This document shows, one piece after another, positions 10,199 to 19,147 of a DNA stretch of 64,000 nt; the stretch's first letter is position 1, and each line of letters opens with the position of its first letter. Source of the DNA: Candidatus Zixiibacteriota bacterium (GTDB lineage Bacteria; Zixibacteria; MSB-5A5; SM23-73-2); assembly GCA_030615745.1 (NCBI GenBank), contig JAUWYR010000006.1, positions 1 to 64,000 of the forward strand, given 5' to 3'. Both the position numbers and the translations under genes were made by a program. The notes under the pieces were generated by a model. That model had not been told where the DNA came from. It searched no databases and saw only the letters and a program-made list of their open reading frames with translations.

Positions 10199-10795
10199 TC
10201 AATCAATTATATGTAAAAAATCTCCCAAAAGAAACTGAAGCCTTCCGATAAGCAAAGATATTCTCGACATAACTGTATAGCCGAAGGTAGCTCCAAAAAA
10301 GACCATCAAAAACCACGTTCCCACCTTAGCAGGTGCTCCAAACCACCCCGTATGCTTTTTGGAGAAGAAAAAGTATATCAAAGTTGTACACAAAGCTGTC
10401 ATCACCACTATCCCATCGAATGAGGTAAATTTTAACATCGATGCCTTCATCTGTGCCATAATCTGCGCCTCTATCACAGCTGGAATGGATACCCCGGCAC
10501 CTGCACCTATTATCAAAGCCAATGATATTCTTGAGACCCAGCTGATTTTTGGGAAAAATCTTAAAAACATAAAAAAGCCTAAAATTCCGGGGATTATATA
10601 TAAAAGATTCCCCTCTTTAAAAAGTGGTAAAAAAAGCGTGGGCAAAACGGTTGTATTTATGGCGATGACTAAAAAATAGCCTACTGATATACCCACCAGA
10701 AGATGTTCCGCAAACTTGTAAAATGGGTTGTCCTTGTATAAAAATGAAAAGATGAAAAGTGTCAACAAAGCTGATGTCAGAATTCCTATATCCAT
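10199..10795 (-). CDS. integral membrane protein of unknown function
   Basis: multiple hydrophobic segments; head-to-tail with neighbours. Confidence 0.7.
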   Translation of the reverse strand: MDIGILTSALLTLFIFSFLYKDNPFYKFAEHLLVGISVGYFLVIAINTTVLPTLFLPLFKEGNLLYIIPGILGFFMFLRFFPKISWVSRISLALIIGAGAGVSIPAVIEAQIMAQMKASMLKFTSFDGIVVMTALCTTLIYFFFSKKHTGWFGAPAKVGTWFLMVFFGATFGYTVMSRISLLIGRLQFLLGDFLHIID

Positions 10796-10853
10796 CTCCC
10801 TCTCTATTTAGCATCTCTTAGGGATGATAACATCCCTAAGGAACACTAATATT

Positions 10854-11654
10854 TTATTTCCTTAATTTTCCACTCAAAAAATAACTCACATTTCCTAATA
10901 CAACTAAAAGCAAAATCACCACATGAGCAACAGACTGGGCATCCATCCCCTTACTACCCATCCCAGGTTTATTGATCAATATTTCGTATTCCGCAGCTCC
11001 TTTAAGTCCCCCTACCAAGCCAGTTATCTGTTTAGAGCTTAAATATGGATAATATGTGGTTGCCATCACCGCAGTGACCGCAATGGCTACTCTTTGATTA
11101 TACCTTGCCTCTGCGTAATTTATCCAGTAGGTTGGCAGATCACCATCAGCCAAAGATACAACCAGAGAAATATCCTCATAGTTTTTAATCTCTTTGGTAA
11201 GGTTTAATTTTGAAGTGGAAATTCCCTTGTAATCCTCTGGAAATACACGATGTAGGTCTTCGCCTAAACCTAAGATCGCAGCAGTATATTGGGGTCTGAA
11301 ACCTAAGAAAACGTAATCTCTACCATATTTCCTATCATATTCATTCGCCACATTTCTCAAAATCTCATCCCCGATTGCAGTCCCCTCAGCAAGCAAAGCG
11401 AAGCTTACAACTTTAAGATTTTTAGAAAAACAATGCCTTAAAATCGCTTGAGCCATTGGTTTTATCTCAGGCAAGGATGAAGCCTCGTGGTCGAATGATA
11501 CTAAAACAACTTCACCCTGCTCCAACTCCTCAATAGAATCATAGACCATCTTCACTTCCTTGGTCACCTTATTGGGAAGACCTATCTTGAATATCAGAGG
11601 AATCGCAACAGAGATTGCGATTAAGACAAAAATTATTCTACGGTCTATTTTCAT
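10854..11654 (-). CDS. membrane-anchored protein of unknown function
   Basis: N- and C-terminal hydrophobic segments around a soluble domain; start set at MKIDRR rather than the track start at 11687. Confidence 0.7.
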   Translation of the reverse strand: MKIDRRIIFVLIAISVAIPLIFKIGLPNKVTKEVKMVYDSIEELEQGEVVLVSFDHEASSLPEIKPMAQAILRHCFSKNLKVVSFALLAEGTAIGDEILRNVANEYDRKYGRDYVFLGFRPQYTAAILGLGEDLHRVFPEDYKGISTSKLNLTKEIKNYEDISLVVSLADGDLPTYWINYAEARYNQRVAIAVTAVMATTYYPYLSSKQITGLVGGLKGAAEYEILINKPGMGSKGMDAQSVAHVVILLLVVLGNVSYFLSGKLRK

Positions 11655-11658
11655 CTTT

Positions 11659-12279
11659 CTATTCTCTCCCCAGATAAGTCCTTTCAATCCCTAAAATGAT
11701 TCTCAAAGAGGTCGAAATCGTTCCCAATCCAATTCCGATTAGAATTCCTCTCCTTGCTGCCATCGAGGGGAAATTCAAAATCCAGTTGGCTAAATCAGGA
11801 ACCGATGAATGGATCATCTCTCCTATCGGGACCCGACCCAACATAACTATGCCTGCGGACAGAAGAAGAATCGTCGCCTCTTTAGTCCTTGCCCTGAATC
11901 CTCTGTAAGCAGCAGAAGCAACAAAGAATGCTAAGAGAGAAAACATCGTTGACTGCATGGGAACCTGGAGATTATTGAACATCCATAAAAAAGGTGAACC
12001 CTGATCTGTCCCTTTTGCAAATCCCAAAATTACCATTGAGAAAAGTCCTAAAAGAGCAATCAGATTGTATCCCCATCCCTTTGCTTTATCCGAAACTTTT
12101 TTGCTATTTATCTTTATGTAATTGGCTACCCCTACCAGTAATGTAAAAACATATATGATCTGCATCCAGTCTAAGACATTTTCATAAGCAAAGATAAATG
12201 ATCTTTTAGGAATGAAAAACTGAATCAGCATAAATGCGCCAAAACCAAAACAGACTATAATCGGTAACTGCCTTCTCAT
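11659..12279 (-). CDS. integral membrane protein of unknown function
   Basis: several TM segments; same strand and spacing as neighbours. Confidence 0.7.
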   Translation of the reverse strand: MRRQLPIIVCFGFGAFMLIQFFIPKRSFIFAYENVLDWMQIIYVFTLLVGVANYIKINSKKVSDKAKGWGYNLIALLGLFSMVILGFAKGTDQGSPFLWMFNNLQVPMQSTMFSLLAFFVASAAYRGFRARTKEATILLLSAGIVMLGRVPIGEMIHSSVPDLANWILNFPSMAARRGILIGIGLGTISTSLRIILGIERTYLGRE

Positions 12280-12330
12280 CTTACTAAGATATTATGATAG
12301 ACAGGGCACCTTGCCCTCTCTTTTTTCATC

Positions 12331-13215
12331 TTAAGGAAAAAGCTTTGTGAGAAATTCAGAATTAAACGTTGCCAAGATTCCACCAGCTAAAACCAAGATT
12401 ATTATTAAAATCTTCAAAAAGTCCTGCCCTTTTATGCTTCCCAAGACCATAGGGTCTTTTGTCAAATATCCGCTGGCTGCAAAAAGCTCCTCCCCGATCA
12501 AGGTATAATCGCAGGCAACAATAAAAAATGAGAGCTGGATAGTGGAATCTGTCCCAGCTATCTGAATTGCTCCTATGGAGTTTCCGGTCTCAGCCAGAAT
12601 CAAAGATTCTGCCTCGAATGTTCCTAAGAAAAGATTGGTCGCGGGCTTTTGCCTCACCATTATCCCATCGACCGCTGCCACGTAACCGAACTGGCTCTGG
12701 GTGACGAAGAAGATATTATCCGGATTGTAAAACTCAGGATGCCCGGCTCTGGTAAAACTCTCCTTAACAACCTCCTGTGCAACAGCCATAACAACTGGGT
12801 CGTAATTAGGAAAGATCAAAGGAGTGTTATACTCGGCAACTTTTTCAGCGACAGTTCCTAATATGTTCATCGAAGCCATAGTAGCCACTCTATCCATTTT
12901 GCCCAGACCAGCAGAATATAGAATCGGCTTACCCATCTCAGTCGCTCTTCCTATAGCATCATCTATTGCCTGAAGACCAGCTATTTCACGGATAAAAAGC
13001 TTCCCCTTCTTTTTGCCATAGATTATAAAGAAAAATATCAAAACAATACAGGTAACTAATCCAGCAAGGACATTTGCTTTGTTAGGGTCAAACCACCTCT
13101 GTTTTAACTCTTCTACTTCATTTTTCTGGGCGAATGCAGGTGCAATCGAATTGAGAAGAAAAAAGAAAAGTAATAATAAAAACAATATGAAAATTCTTTT
13201 TTTAGGTTTCAGCAT
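12331..13215 (-). CDS. DUF6754-like membrane protein
   Basis: N-terminal TM, IAGLQAIDDAIGRATEMGKPILYSAG segment and C-terminal TM; family name from memory. Confidence 0.6.
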   Translation of the reverse strand: MLKPKKRIFILFLLLLFFFLLNSIAPAFAQKNEVEELKQRWFDPNKANVLAGLVTCIVLIFFFIIYGKKKGKLFIREIAGLQAIDDAIGRATEMGKPILYSAGLGKMDRVATMASMNILGTVAEKVAEYNTPLIFPNYDPVVMAVAQEVVKESFTRAGHPEFYNPDNIFFVTQSQFGYVAAVDGIMVRQKPATNLFLGTFEAESLILAETGNSIGAIQIAGTDSTIQLSFFIVACDYTLIGEELFAASGYLTKDPMVLGSIKGQDFLKILIIILVLAGGILATFNSEFLTKLFP

Positions 13216-13288
13216 AGGAAGTATGAAAGCAAAAATTTGAGTATAAGCTAACCGAATCTTTTATGATGTCAAGCCAAAATTGATTTTT

Positions 13289-13342
13289 TGGAGTGTAAAG
13301 CTCCCCCGCATTTTGCGGGGGAATCTACGACTTCAGCTTTAC
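13289..13342. repeat. TGGAGTG-type hairpin element
   Basis: TGGAGTGTAAAGCT-CCCCCGC-ATTTT-GCGGGGG-...-AGCTTTAC; outer 8-bp stem GTAAAGCT/AGCTTTAC. Confidence 0.6.
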
Positions 13343-13439
13343 CTCAAACTTTACTTGACAAAAAGCTCAGATTTAATTATTCAATATCCGTAGGTCGGAT
13401 TTCCAAATCCGACTTAATATTCGAGAATAAAAAGACTTA

Positions 13440-14675
13440 ATGCCAATTATGAAAAAACTAATTTTAGTCACTTTTCTTTTCTTATCAATACTTTCCTGCT
13501 CTGATAGAAAAGAAGAGGTTCAAATCCACCTTTCCTTCTGGCAGTTCTGGACTGATCCTGAGGTCAGCCCAACAATTGCGAAGTTAGTATCTGAATTCGA
13601 AGAGGAGAATCCAGGGGTAAAAATAAATCTCACTGACCTGACCTGGTCAGATGGACATGAGAAGATAGTCGTTGCTTTCAGTTCGAAAACCGCACCCGAT
13701 GTTTTGGAATTGGGCTCTGACTGGGTTTCTGAGTTCTCATCTGAAGGTGTTCTTATGGATATCACAGAACAGGCGGAAAAAATAAAAGAGAACCACCTTA
13801 TGTGGGGGCCTGTTACCTACAAAGGGAAAATCTATGGATTCCCCTGGATTTTAGACACCAGGGTTTTGTTTTATAATAAACATTTGATGAAAGAAGTTGG
13901 ATTGGACCCCGAAAATTTTCCCCAGACCTGGGATGAGCTTCTGGACTTCTGCAAAAAAATCAACACTTTAAAACCGAAAGCTTACGGTTTTGGAGCTAAT
14001 TCTTTTGAACGACACAGGTTATACAAAAAGTTTTTGCCTTTCTTCTGGTCAAACGGAGGTAAAATATTAAATAAAGACTGGACTGAATCTCAAATCAACA
14101 GTTCTGAAGGGGTGCAAGCTTTAGAGTATTATAAAAAGTTAACAAAACAAGGTTTAATGGATACTCAAAGAAATTTAGATGAAAGGTTCAAAAAAAATCA
14201 AATTGGATTTTTGATCTCAGGTGGATGGCTTCTACACAATATCGAAAAAAACCATCCAGAACTTAATTTTGGAGTCTGTCTTATGCCCAAACCGAAAAAG
14301 GATAAAGGAATTCCTGCATCATTTGCCGGAGGGGAGTATCTGGTGATAAGTAAGGATTCAAAACATAAAAAAGAGGCAATAAAATTTATAAAATTTTTTA
14401 TAAAAAAAGAAAACTGTTTAAAACTTTGCAAGACCATCGGAAGTGCATCTCCATCAGCAAAAGATGCTCATTTGGACCCATATTATCAAAACGACAAAAA
14501 TCTTTCGGTTTTCCAGAATCAGCTAAGATATTCAATCTCTCCACCTGCTCATCCCAAATGGGTTTATATCGAAGAGATAATCGAGAAAGCAGTGGAAAAT
14601 GTGATGTATGATAAGAAAACGCCTGAACAGGCTCTGGGTGAAGCGAAGATAAGAATAGATAGGCTATTAAAGTAG
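13440..14675 (+). CDS. extracellular solute-binding lipoprotein (sugar ABC family), no adjacent permease
   Basis: lipobox LSILSC; FWQFWTDPEVSPTIAKLVSEFEEENPGVKINL; start may be 13449. Confidence 0.8.
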   Translation: MPIMKKLILVTFLFLSILSCSDRKEEVQIHLSFWQFWTDPEVSPTIAKLVSEFEEENPGVKINLTDLTWSDGHEKIVVAFSSKTAPDVLELGSDWVSEFSSEGVLMDITEQAEKIKENHLMWGPVTYKGKIYGFPWILDTRVLFYNKHLMKEVGLDPENFPQTWDELLDFCKKINTLKPKAYGFGANSFERHRLYKKFLPFFWSNGGKILNKDWTESQINSSEGVQALEYYKKLTKQGLMDTQRNLDERFKKNQIGFLISGGWLLHNIEKNHPELNFGVCLMPKPKKDKGIPASFAGGEYLVISKDSKHKKEAIKFIKFFIKKENCLKLCKTIGSASPSAKDAHLDPYYQNDKNLSVFQNQLRYSISPPAHPKWVYIEEIIEKAVENVMYDKKTPEQALGEAKIRIDRLLK

Positions 14676-14726
14676 GTCGAGATTCCGATCTCGACAATAA
14701 AATGTCGATTTTGAAAATCGACCTAC
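14672..14726. repeat. three-way-junction element (TWJ-3)
   Basis: GTAG|GTCGAGAT TCCG ATCTCGAC|AATAAAAT|GTCGATTTT G AAAATCGAC|CTAC; outer stem contains the TAG stop of the upstream CDS. Confidence 0.8.
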
Positions 14727-15139
14727 AAAGATTTATGCTTGACAAAAAAAATTCTGTAGGAACAGCCCTTGTGGCTGTCCTTCAGGATATAAGGTATCTT
14801 GCTCTTGACTTCGTCTTACCAGTTTATATAGATTATGGGTCGGTTGCCGAGTCATCTATCTTATCTTTCAAGTAGCCTAAATTCCAAAATTCTATAAGTT
14901 GAGCCACAGACCCGAATTTTACCCCAAATGCTTGACATAATCGGGGGAATGCTCTCCCTACTTTTCCGTTGACAAAACTAAAGAATTTCTTATCCTTTTA
15001 ATTAGTGATTTTAAAAAGAAAAGCTTTGTTCTTGACGGATGTTAGCCCAGACGAATCTTTGTTATCCGCCAATGTTTAAAGTTTCGGTGAAGATAACTGA
15101 TAGGTATAATATCTCGTGAAAATAAAGTAATGATGTGAT

Positions 15140-16651
15140 GTGATGAAAAAAAGGAAAATTGTTCTCTATTTTATTTTTTGTGCTTTAATCTTCTTTTTTT
15201 GCTCCGATTGTGGAAAGCAACCTGAGGTTGAGAAGATTACGATTTTTTACTGGAACGATTTCCATGCGTCATTTCATCCTTACCGGTCCTCTTTTGACCC
15301 TGAATCACCTTTTGTCTCAGGTAGCGCTTATTTTTCTTCCTGGCTTGATTCCTTGAAGAAAAGAAGTGATAATTCGGTTTCAGTCTGTGCTGGGGATGAG
15401 TTGATGGGAACACCACTTTCCACTTTGACTTCTGGTAAAGCTGAGTTTGAGATTTTGAATATTATACGACCTGATGTTTTTGAACTGGGCAACCATGAGT
15501 TCGATTATGGATTGGAGAACCTGAGAAGTTTAATAGATTTTGCTGAGTTTCCGATTATTTGTGCTAATGTAATCGATGAAGAAACCGACACTACTTTAGT
15601 TCCACCTTATTTGATTTTGCAAAAAGGAAAAGCAAAACTTGCTTTTTTGGGATTGAATACTGAAACCCTGAAGCAGGTGGTAGTGGAAAAAGGGACTGTG
15701 GGACTGAAGGTAAAATCAGCGAAGAAGACTCTGGAAAAGTATTTGGACTCCTTAGATAAAGAAACTGACTTGATTGTTTTGGTCAGCCATATGGGGATCG
15801 AAAAAGATAAGAAGATAGCTAAAATGGTTAAAGGGATAGATATAATTATCGGCGGGCACAGCCATACTTTTCTTTTTTATCCAAAGGTAATTAACCAAAC
15901 GGTAATATGTCAGGCGGGTTCCAAAGGCAGGTACATCGGAAAATTAGATCTGGTCGTTGATTTGGAGAAAGATAGGCTAATAAACTATGAGGGAAGACTA
16001 ATTGAAACTTTGAATGATAAAGTTTCCCCAAATCTTTTTATTCAGCAAAAAATCGATTCTTTAGAAAAAAGTCTTGCGCCTGATTTAGACAAAGTTATAG
16101 GTGAGCTTTTAACTCCCTGGAAAAGAAAATCTGATGGTGAATCTAATTTAGGAAACTGGGAGGCGGATGTGATGAGGGAGCATACAAACTCTGATGTTGC
16201 TTTTATTAACTCAGGTGGAATGAGGAAAGACCTGCCAAAAGGACAAATAAAAGTTCGTGATATATGGGAGATAAATCCATTCTCAGACCATTTTGTCAGT
16301 TTTTATTTAACCGGAAAGCAGCTTCTAAATGTGTTAGAGCTTAACTCTTCTTTTGATTATGTGCTTATGCAGGTCTCTGGAGTCAAATATAGTTACGATC
16401 CCAGAAGACCTAAAGGGAAAAGGGTGATCGATTTGTGGATAGATGAAAAACCACTTTTGCCGAATAAAAGATATAAAGTAGCTATCAACGATTATATGCT
16501 GGACCATTTGGAAAAGTATATCGGAATTTCAAAAAAGAAAATAGATTACAGAATTTTTCCTGAACTTGACCGGGATGTATTTATTAAAGCAGTAAAAAAG
16601 CAAAAAATAATAGATTCTAAAATTGAGGGCAGGATTAAAAAGAAAAGATAA
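15140..16651 (+). CDS. 5'-nucleotidase/UshA-like metallophosphatase lipoprotein
   Basis: YWNDFHASF, GDELMGTP, GNHEFDYG, GGHSH motifs; C-terminal 5'-nucleotidase domain with NSGGMRKDLPKG; ATG at 15143 likely. Confidence 0.85.
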   Translation: MMKKRKIVLYFIFCALIFFFCSDCGKQPEVEKITIFYWNDFHASFHPYRSSFDPESPFVSGSAYFSSWLDSLKKRSDNSVSVCAGDELMGTPLSTLTSGKAEFEILNIIRPDVFELGNHEFDYGLENLRSLIDFAEFPIICANVIDEETDTTLVPPYLILQKGKAKLAFLGLNTETLKQVVVEKGTVGLKVKSAKKTLEKYLDSLDKETDLIVLVSHMGIEKDKKIAKMVKGIDIIIGGHSHTFLFYPKVINQTVICQAGSKGRYIGKLDLVVDLEKDRLINYEGRLIETLNDKVSPNLFIQQKIDSLEKSLAPDLDKVIGELLTPWKRKSDGESNLGNWEADVMREHTNSDVAFINSGGMRKDLPKGQIKVRDIWEINPFSDHFVSFYLTGKQLLNVLELNSSFDYVLMQVSGVKYSYDPRRPKGKRVIDLWIDEKPLLPNKRYKVAINDYMLDHLEKYIGISKKKIDYRIFPELDRDVFIKAVKKQKIIDSKIEGRIKKKR

Positions 16652-16666
16652 ATCAAGGAGTTTTCT

Positions 16667-17053
16667 ATTAAAAAGAAATTCTTTTTCAATCGTTGGATAT
16701 GGGTTATATCTTATGCAGTCCTTATCTTCGTTTTGACCTCCTCACCTGGTCTTTCTTATCCAAAATTTGGCTTTGATCTTATGGATAAATTTTATCACTT
16801 TTTGGTCTATGCGGGTTTGTCCTATCTTTTGTTTTTAGCATTTTTTAAAACAAAAAATCTTTATTTTAAAGAGAAAGCTTATTTTTTCAGTATATTTTTA
16901 GGTACAATTCATGCTTTGACAAGTGAGCTTTATCAGAGTTTTGTTCCGGGAAAATATTGTGATTTTTTTGACTTTTTAGCCGACTTTATAGGTGTGATTT
17001 CGATTCAGTTTTTTCTTTTTATTCATCAAAGATTAAAAAAGGAAAGTGTATAA
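16667..17053 (+). CDS. VanZ-like family protein, probably initiated at a non-canonical ATT
   Basis: TSSPGL...DKFYHFLVYAGLSYLLFLA...ELYQSFVPGKYCDFFDFLADFIG; frame stays open upstream to ATTAAAAAGAAATTC, 7 nt after AAGGAG. Confidence 0.65.
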   Translation: MKKKFFFNRWIWVISYAVLIFVLTSSPGLSYPKFGFDLMDKFYHFLVYAGLSYLLFLAFFKTKNLYFKEKAYFFSIFLGTIHALTSELYQSFVPGKYCDFFDFLADFIGVISIQFFLFIHQRLKKESV

Positions 17054-17154
17054 ATCTGGATTTTTATTGACAAGACTTTTTTAATTTTTATCATAATAGA
17101 AAGTAAAATGATTTAATTTCTCAAAAGCCCTGAAAAGTTTTGAGGGATTTTTTT

Positions 17155-18417
17155 ATGGAGTTTAGGTCGATATACGGAACTGGTGACATTTTACCTGAGG
17201 ATAGTTTTAAATGGCAACACATCGAGGAGAAGGTAAAAAAGATTATGGCTTTTTATAATTATAAAGAGATAAGAACACCTATTTTTGAGAGCACCCAGCT
17301 TTTTTCCCGCTCAATTGGTGAGGATACAGATATAGTGAGGAAAGAGATGTATACTTTTTTGGACCAGGGCAAAAGAAGCCTCACTTTGCGTCCTGAAGCT
17401 ACAGCATCCGTGGTCAGGGCTTATCTTGAGCATAATCTGGGCAAGGTTTTTCCTTTTGTAAAACTATATTATATTGGTCCTATGTTCAGGCAGGAAAGAC
17501 CACAGAAAGGGAGATTGCGTCAGTTTCATCAATTCGGTGCAGAGGCAATTGGCTCTTTAGACCCTTTGGTGGATGCTGAGCTAATAGAGCTTTCAACAAG
17601 AATTCATCACGATCTTGGAATAGAGGATTACACCTTACATTTGAACAGCATCGGATGCAAAAAATGCAGGTCAGCTCATCGTGATCTCTTTATCAAGTTT
17701 ATAAAAGATAGATTTGAAAATTTCTGTTCAGAATGCCAGCTCAGGCTGAATCGAAATCCATTGAGGATTTTTGATTGTAAAAAAGAAGGGTGTGTTAAGA
17801 TTTTAGCTTTTGCACCTAAAATGATTGATTTTTTATGTGAGGAGTGCAGAACACATTTTGAAAAGGTCAAAAGTTATTTGAAAAAATTAGGTATCGAGTA
17901 TAAAGAGGATCCATCATTGGTCAGGGGTTTGGATTACTATACAAAAACAGTATATGAGTTAAAATCCTCCCTTTTGGGCGCACAAGACACCCTATGTGGT
18001 GGTGGAAGATATGACCTTTTAATAGAGGAATTAGGAGGAGAACAAACTCCTGCCATGGGTTTTTCCGCTGGGATGGAGAGGATACTTTTGGTTTTAGAGC
18101 TCAAGAAAAAAAAGTTTGGGGAGGATGAAAGATTAGATTTTTTTATCTGTCCTTTAGGACAGGGGGCGAAAGAAAAAGCATTGAAATTGATAAAAGATAT
18201 AAGGAAGAAGAATCTTAGATCCGATATGGACTATCTTAATCGTAGTCTGAAGTCCCAGATGAAGGAAGCCAACCGACAGAAGGCAAAAAAGGTGCTAATT
18301 ATCGGAGAGGAAGAGTTAAAAAAAGGGGTTATAATATTAAAAGATATGGAGAGTGGAGAGCAAAAAGATGTTGGAATGAATGAGTTTTTAAATGAGATTT
18401 CTGCTTATGAAGAATAA
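17155..18417 (+). CDS. hisS: histidyl-tRNA synthetase
   Basis: MEFRSIYGTGDILPEDS, class II motif 2 FRQERPQKGRLRQFHQFGAE, GLDYYTKTVYE; ATG at 17155 preferred to the track TTG at 17140. Confidence 0.93.
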   Translation: MEFRSIYGTGDILPEDSFKWQHIEEKVKKIMAFYNYKEIRTPIFESTQLFSRSIGEDTDIVRKEMYTFLDQGKRSLTLRPEATASVVRAYLEHNLGKVFPFVKLYYIGPMFRQERPQKGRLRQFHQFGAEAIGSLDPLVDAELIELSTRIHHDLGIEDYTLHLNSIGCKKCRSAHRDLFIKFIKDRFENFCSECQLRLNRNPLRIFDCKKEGCVKILAFAPKMIDFLCEECRTHFEKVKSYLKKLGIEYKEDPSLVRGLDYYTKTVYELKSSLLGAQDTLCGGGRYDLLIEELGGEQTPAMGFSAGMERILLVLELKKKKFGEDERLDFFICPLGQGAKEKALKLIKDIRKKNLRSDMDYLNRSLKSQMKEANRQKAKKVLIIGEEELKKGVIILKDMESGEQKDVGMNEFLNEISAYEE

Positions 18418-18820
18418 ATCGACAAAAAGAACAAATCCTGAGAAGGTGGCTAAGCTCTGGTTCGATAAATCTAAGGAGGATTTGAAATCTGCCAAAGCAA
18501 TGCTTGAAGCGCGTAGATATAGCTGGTGTGCTTTTATCTGCCAACAGGCGATAGAGAAATACTTAAAGGGAGCTTATGTGGAAAAGTTTAATCAGGTCCC
18601 TCCTTATATTCACAGAATAGAAAGACTTTGCAAGGAGCTTGGACTGGATATTCCAGAAAAACATTTTGATTGGATTGTTAGGATCGATAAATATTATATA
18701 GCTACAAGGTATCCTGCTTATAAAGAGGCGATAAGTATCAAAAAGTATAGCCAGGCGGAAGAAATCTATAATAAAACTAGAGAGATTTTGAAATGGTTAA
18801 AAGAAACAATCAAAACTTGA
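18407..18820 (+). CDS. HEPN-domain protein (putative toxin partner)
   Basis: WFDKSKEDLKSAKAMLEARRYSWCAFICQQAIEKYLKGAYV; ATG overlaps hisS by 11 nt. Confidence 0.8.
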   Translation: MKNKSTKRTNPEKVAKLWFDKSKEDLKSAKAMLEARRYSWCAFICQQAIEKYLKGAYVEKFNQVPPYIHRIERLCKELGLDIPEKHFDWIVRIDKYYIATRYPAYKEAISIKKYSQAEEIYNKTREILKWLKETIKT

Positions 18821-19128
18821 AGATAATCAAAAGGTTTTTGAAAAAAGTAAGTGAAGAAATTGAGATTGATAAAGTCATACTTTTTGGATCAGTAAGTAAG
18901 GGCAAACAGAAAAGATGGAGCGATATCGATTTAGCTATCATCTCTGATGATTTCAAAGGGATTAACAATTTTGAAAGATTGGTGATATTAGGGAAGCTGG
19001 CTTGGTATGCTAACGCAACGGAAATAGAGGCTATAGGGTATACAACGGATGAATATAAGAACGCAACTAAGTTAGATTTTTTAGGTGAGATAAAAAGGAC
19101 CGGGAAGATTGTTTATCAGAAAAATTAG
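18793..19128 (+). CDS. minimal nucleotidyltransferase (MNT)-domain protein
   Basis: FGSVSKGKQKRWSDIDLAI motif; overlaps the HEPN ORF 3' end. Confidence 0.85.
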   Translation: MVKRNNQNLKIIKRFLKKVSEEIEIDKVILFGSVSKGKQKRWSDIDLAIISDDFKGINNFERLVILGKLAWYANATEIEAIGYTTDEYKNATKLDFLGEIKRTGKIVYQKN

Positions 19129-19147
19129 TAAGAAATAATTTAACAAA

